In this document: one piece after another, positions 5,723 to 6,536 of the stretch
How the letters are laid out: each line of letters begins with the position of its first letter
Position numbering within the stretch: position 1 is the stretch's first letter
Assembly (NCBI GenBank): GCA_013044065.1
Contig: JABEVA010000087.1
Span: 1-6,536, forward strand
Direction of reading: 5' to 3'
DNA length: 6,536 nucleotides
Source: Phycisphaerae bacterium
GTDB taxonomy: Bacteria > Planctomycetota > Phycisphaerae > WQYP01
Translations under genes and position numbers: made by a program
The notes under the pieces: model-generated
What the model was told of the DNA's origin: nothing
The model's input: only the letters and a program-made list of their open reading frames with translations
The model's database searches: none

Positions 5723-6536
5723 TCACGGGACCGGCGGCGGGGGATATCCACCCCATGGTAGCTTTGGAGAAAAATCAGGATGCCAGTCCAACGTCCACAG
5801 GTTTCCCAGCGCCACACGTTCCACATGGTCATCACAAAAGGCCACATTAATAGCCCCCTCATGGCGGTTGACCGCCGGCATAGCCCAAAATAGTCCCGGG
5901 GTTTCGACACTGGCTGGAGGCGGAGTGTTCGCTTCAGGCCAGAACGTATGCCAACAGGCATCGCAAAACAGAGGCGTCTGCGCACCGGGAGCCTCCGCTC
6001 CTTGGCTCCAGTAATTGTTCGGTATGCCAACCCCATACGGCCAAGTCAAGACGGCTTGATTTGGAGCATTGGTTGTGCCCCAATTGTATAGCCAACCATT
6101 AAAACCATAGCCGGATTCAACCGAGTTCAGCCCGGGAATAGTACCCGGATTCCAATCCTGATTCCAAGCCTGAGTAGCCGTTCCATAGGCGTTGGTCCCG
6201 TCACCGGGTATGCTGGGAGCCACCGTCGGAGCACTGGGGCACATCAACACCATCCGTTCGCTCATTGGCAGCGAAAATGTCGGATTATCCGCGGCTACGG
6301 TATTACCGAACATCCGAGCGAGAAAGATCGGCCAACACCCGTCGTCAAACCAAAATGCCGAATAGGCAAATCCGCGGCTACCGCCCGGCGACGACTGCGT
6401 ATATTCTTGGTCCGCAGCTCCCAACTGGCGCAAATTAGATGCGCACAAAACGCCATTGGCTGCCCGCCGCGCCCCCGCCAAGGCCGGCAGCAGCAACGCC
6501 ACCAAGATGGCGATAATGGAAATCACCACCAAAAGC
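5723..6536 (-). CDS. Prepilin/pseudopilin-like protein with degenerate H-X9-DG C-terminal motif (5' truncated by window edge)
   Basis: The reading frame is open to the right edge and ends at TGA (5723-5725). About 270 residues are visible, starting inside the hydrophobic helix (LLVVISIIAILVALLLPAL). That is the segment following the GFTLIE processing site of type IV prepilins and type II secretion pseudopilins, so only the leader and the first mature residues are missing. Next comes the usual ARRAANGVLCASNLRQLG segment of PVC-type prepilins. The rest is a globular domain rich in Gly, Trp and Pro. Near the C-terminus, around visible residue 225, sits the processing-associated H-X9-DG signature, but as H-EGAINVAFC-DD: the final Gly is Asp. 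The protein ends in a PPPPVP tail. Family members are inner-membrane-anchored, and many are found in multiple copies in Planctomycetota, Verrucomicrobiota and Lentisphaerota genomes. Their individual functions are largely unknown. It lies 151 bases upstream of the beta-helix gene on the same strand. Confidence 0.9.
   Translation of the reverse strand, partial: LLVVISIIAILVALLLPALAGARRAANGVLCASNLRQLGAADQEYTQSSPGGSRGFAYSAFWFDDGCWPIFLARMFGNTVAADNPTFSLPMSERMVLMCPSAPTVAPSIPGDGTNAYGTATQAWNQDWNPGTIPGLNSVESGYGFNGWLYNWGTTNAPNQAVLTWPYGVGIPNNYWSQGAEAPGAQTPLFCDACWHTFWPEANTPPPASVETPGLFWAMPAVNRHEGAINVAFCDDHVERVALGNLWTLDWHPDFSPKLPWGGYPPPPVP

Noticed and set aside
5439..5756. Minus-strand 105-residue frame with a hydrophobic Trp-rich segment, possible small membrane protein
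   Set aside because: It overlaps the 5' end of the beta-helix gene out of frame, and its hydrophobic part is the shifted reading of that gene's signal peptide.
5572..6036. N-terminal extension of the beta-helix frame up to an ATG at 6036
   Set aside because: It overlaps the well-supported pseudopilin gene out of frame, has an Arg-rich unprotein-like composition, and would bury the clear signal peptide inside the protein.

Overview
All the genes I can support lie on the minus strand, so the window reads right to left. It looks like part of a glycan-degradation locus from a PVC-superphylum bacterium (Verrucomicrobiota, Lentisphaeria or Planctomycetota). This rests on the combination of a prepilin-like protein with an H-X9-DG-type C-terminus, a large exported parallel beta-helix protein and a divergent family 20 glycosidase with the QLYIEN / CCDE motif style. 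The phylum is inferred from gene content and from memory of these families, not from a marker gene.

Layout, in transcription order: (1) 6536-5723, the 3' part of a prepilin/pseudopilin-like gene, cut by the window edge inside its N-terminal hydrophobic helix. (2) A 151-base spacer with no recognisable element. (3) 5571-2800, a 923-residue putative lipoprotein with a right-handed parallel beta-helix of GH141-like organisation and a C-terminal beta-sandwich-like region. (4) A 285-base spacer (2515-2799) with a likely intrinsic terminator, an AT-rich promoter candidate and a clear GGAG ribosome binding site. (5) 2514-661, a complete GH20-type beta-N-acetylhexosaminidase homologue with no signal peptide, best started at a GTG. 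(6) 660-253, about 400 bases with no gene I can defend. (7) 252-1, a LacI/GalR-type sugar-binding regulator domain that runs off the left edge and has no DNA-binding domain or first half of the sugar-binding domain upstream in the window.

Working model (inference): the beta-helix lipoprotein attacks a complex glycan outside the cytoplasm. The GH20 enzyme removes terminal N-acetylhexosamine from imported oligosaccharides, and the regulator, if functional, senses a released sugar. The pseudopilin may serve a secretion or surface machine, but its role here is unproven. I found no mobile element, CRISPR array, tRNA or rRNA. The least ordinary points are the broken-looking regulator and the unexplained DNA next to it, the altered H-X9-DG motif of the pseudopilin, and the Tat-like lipoprotein signal of the beta-helix protein.
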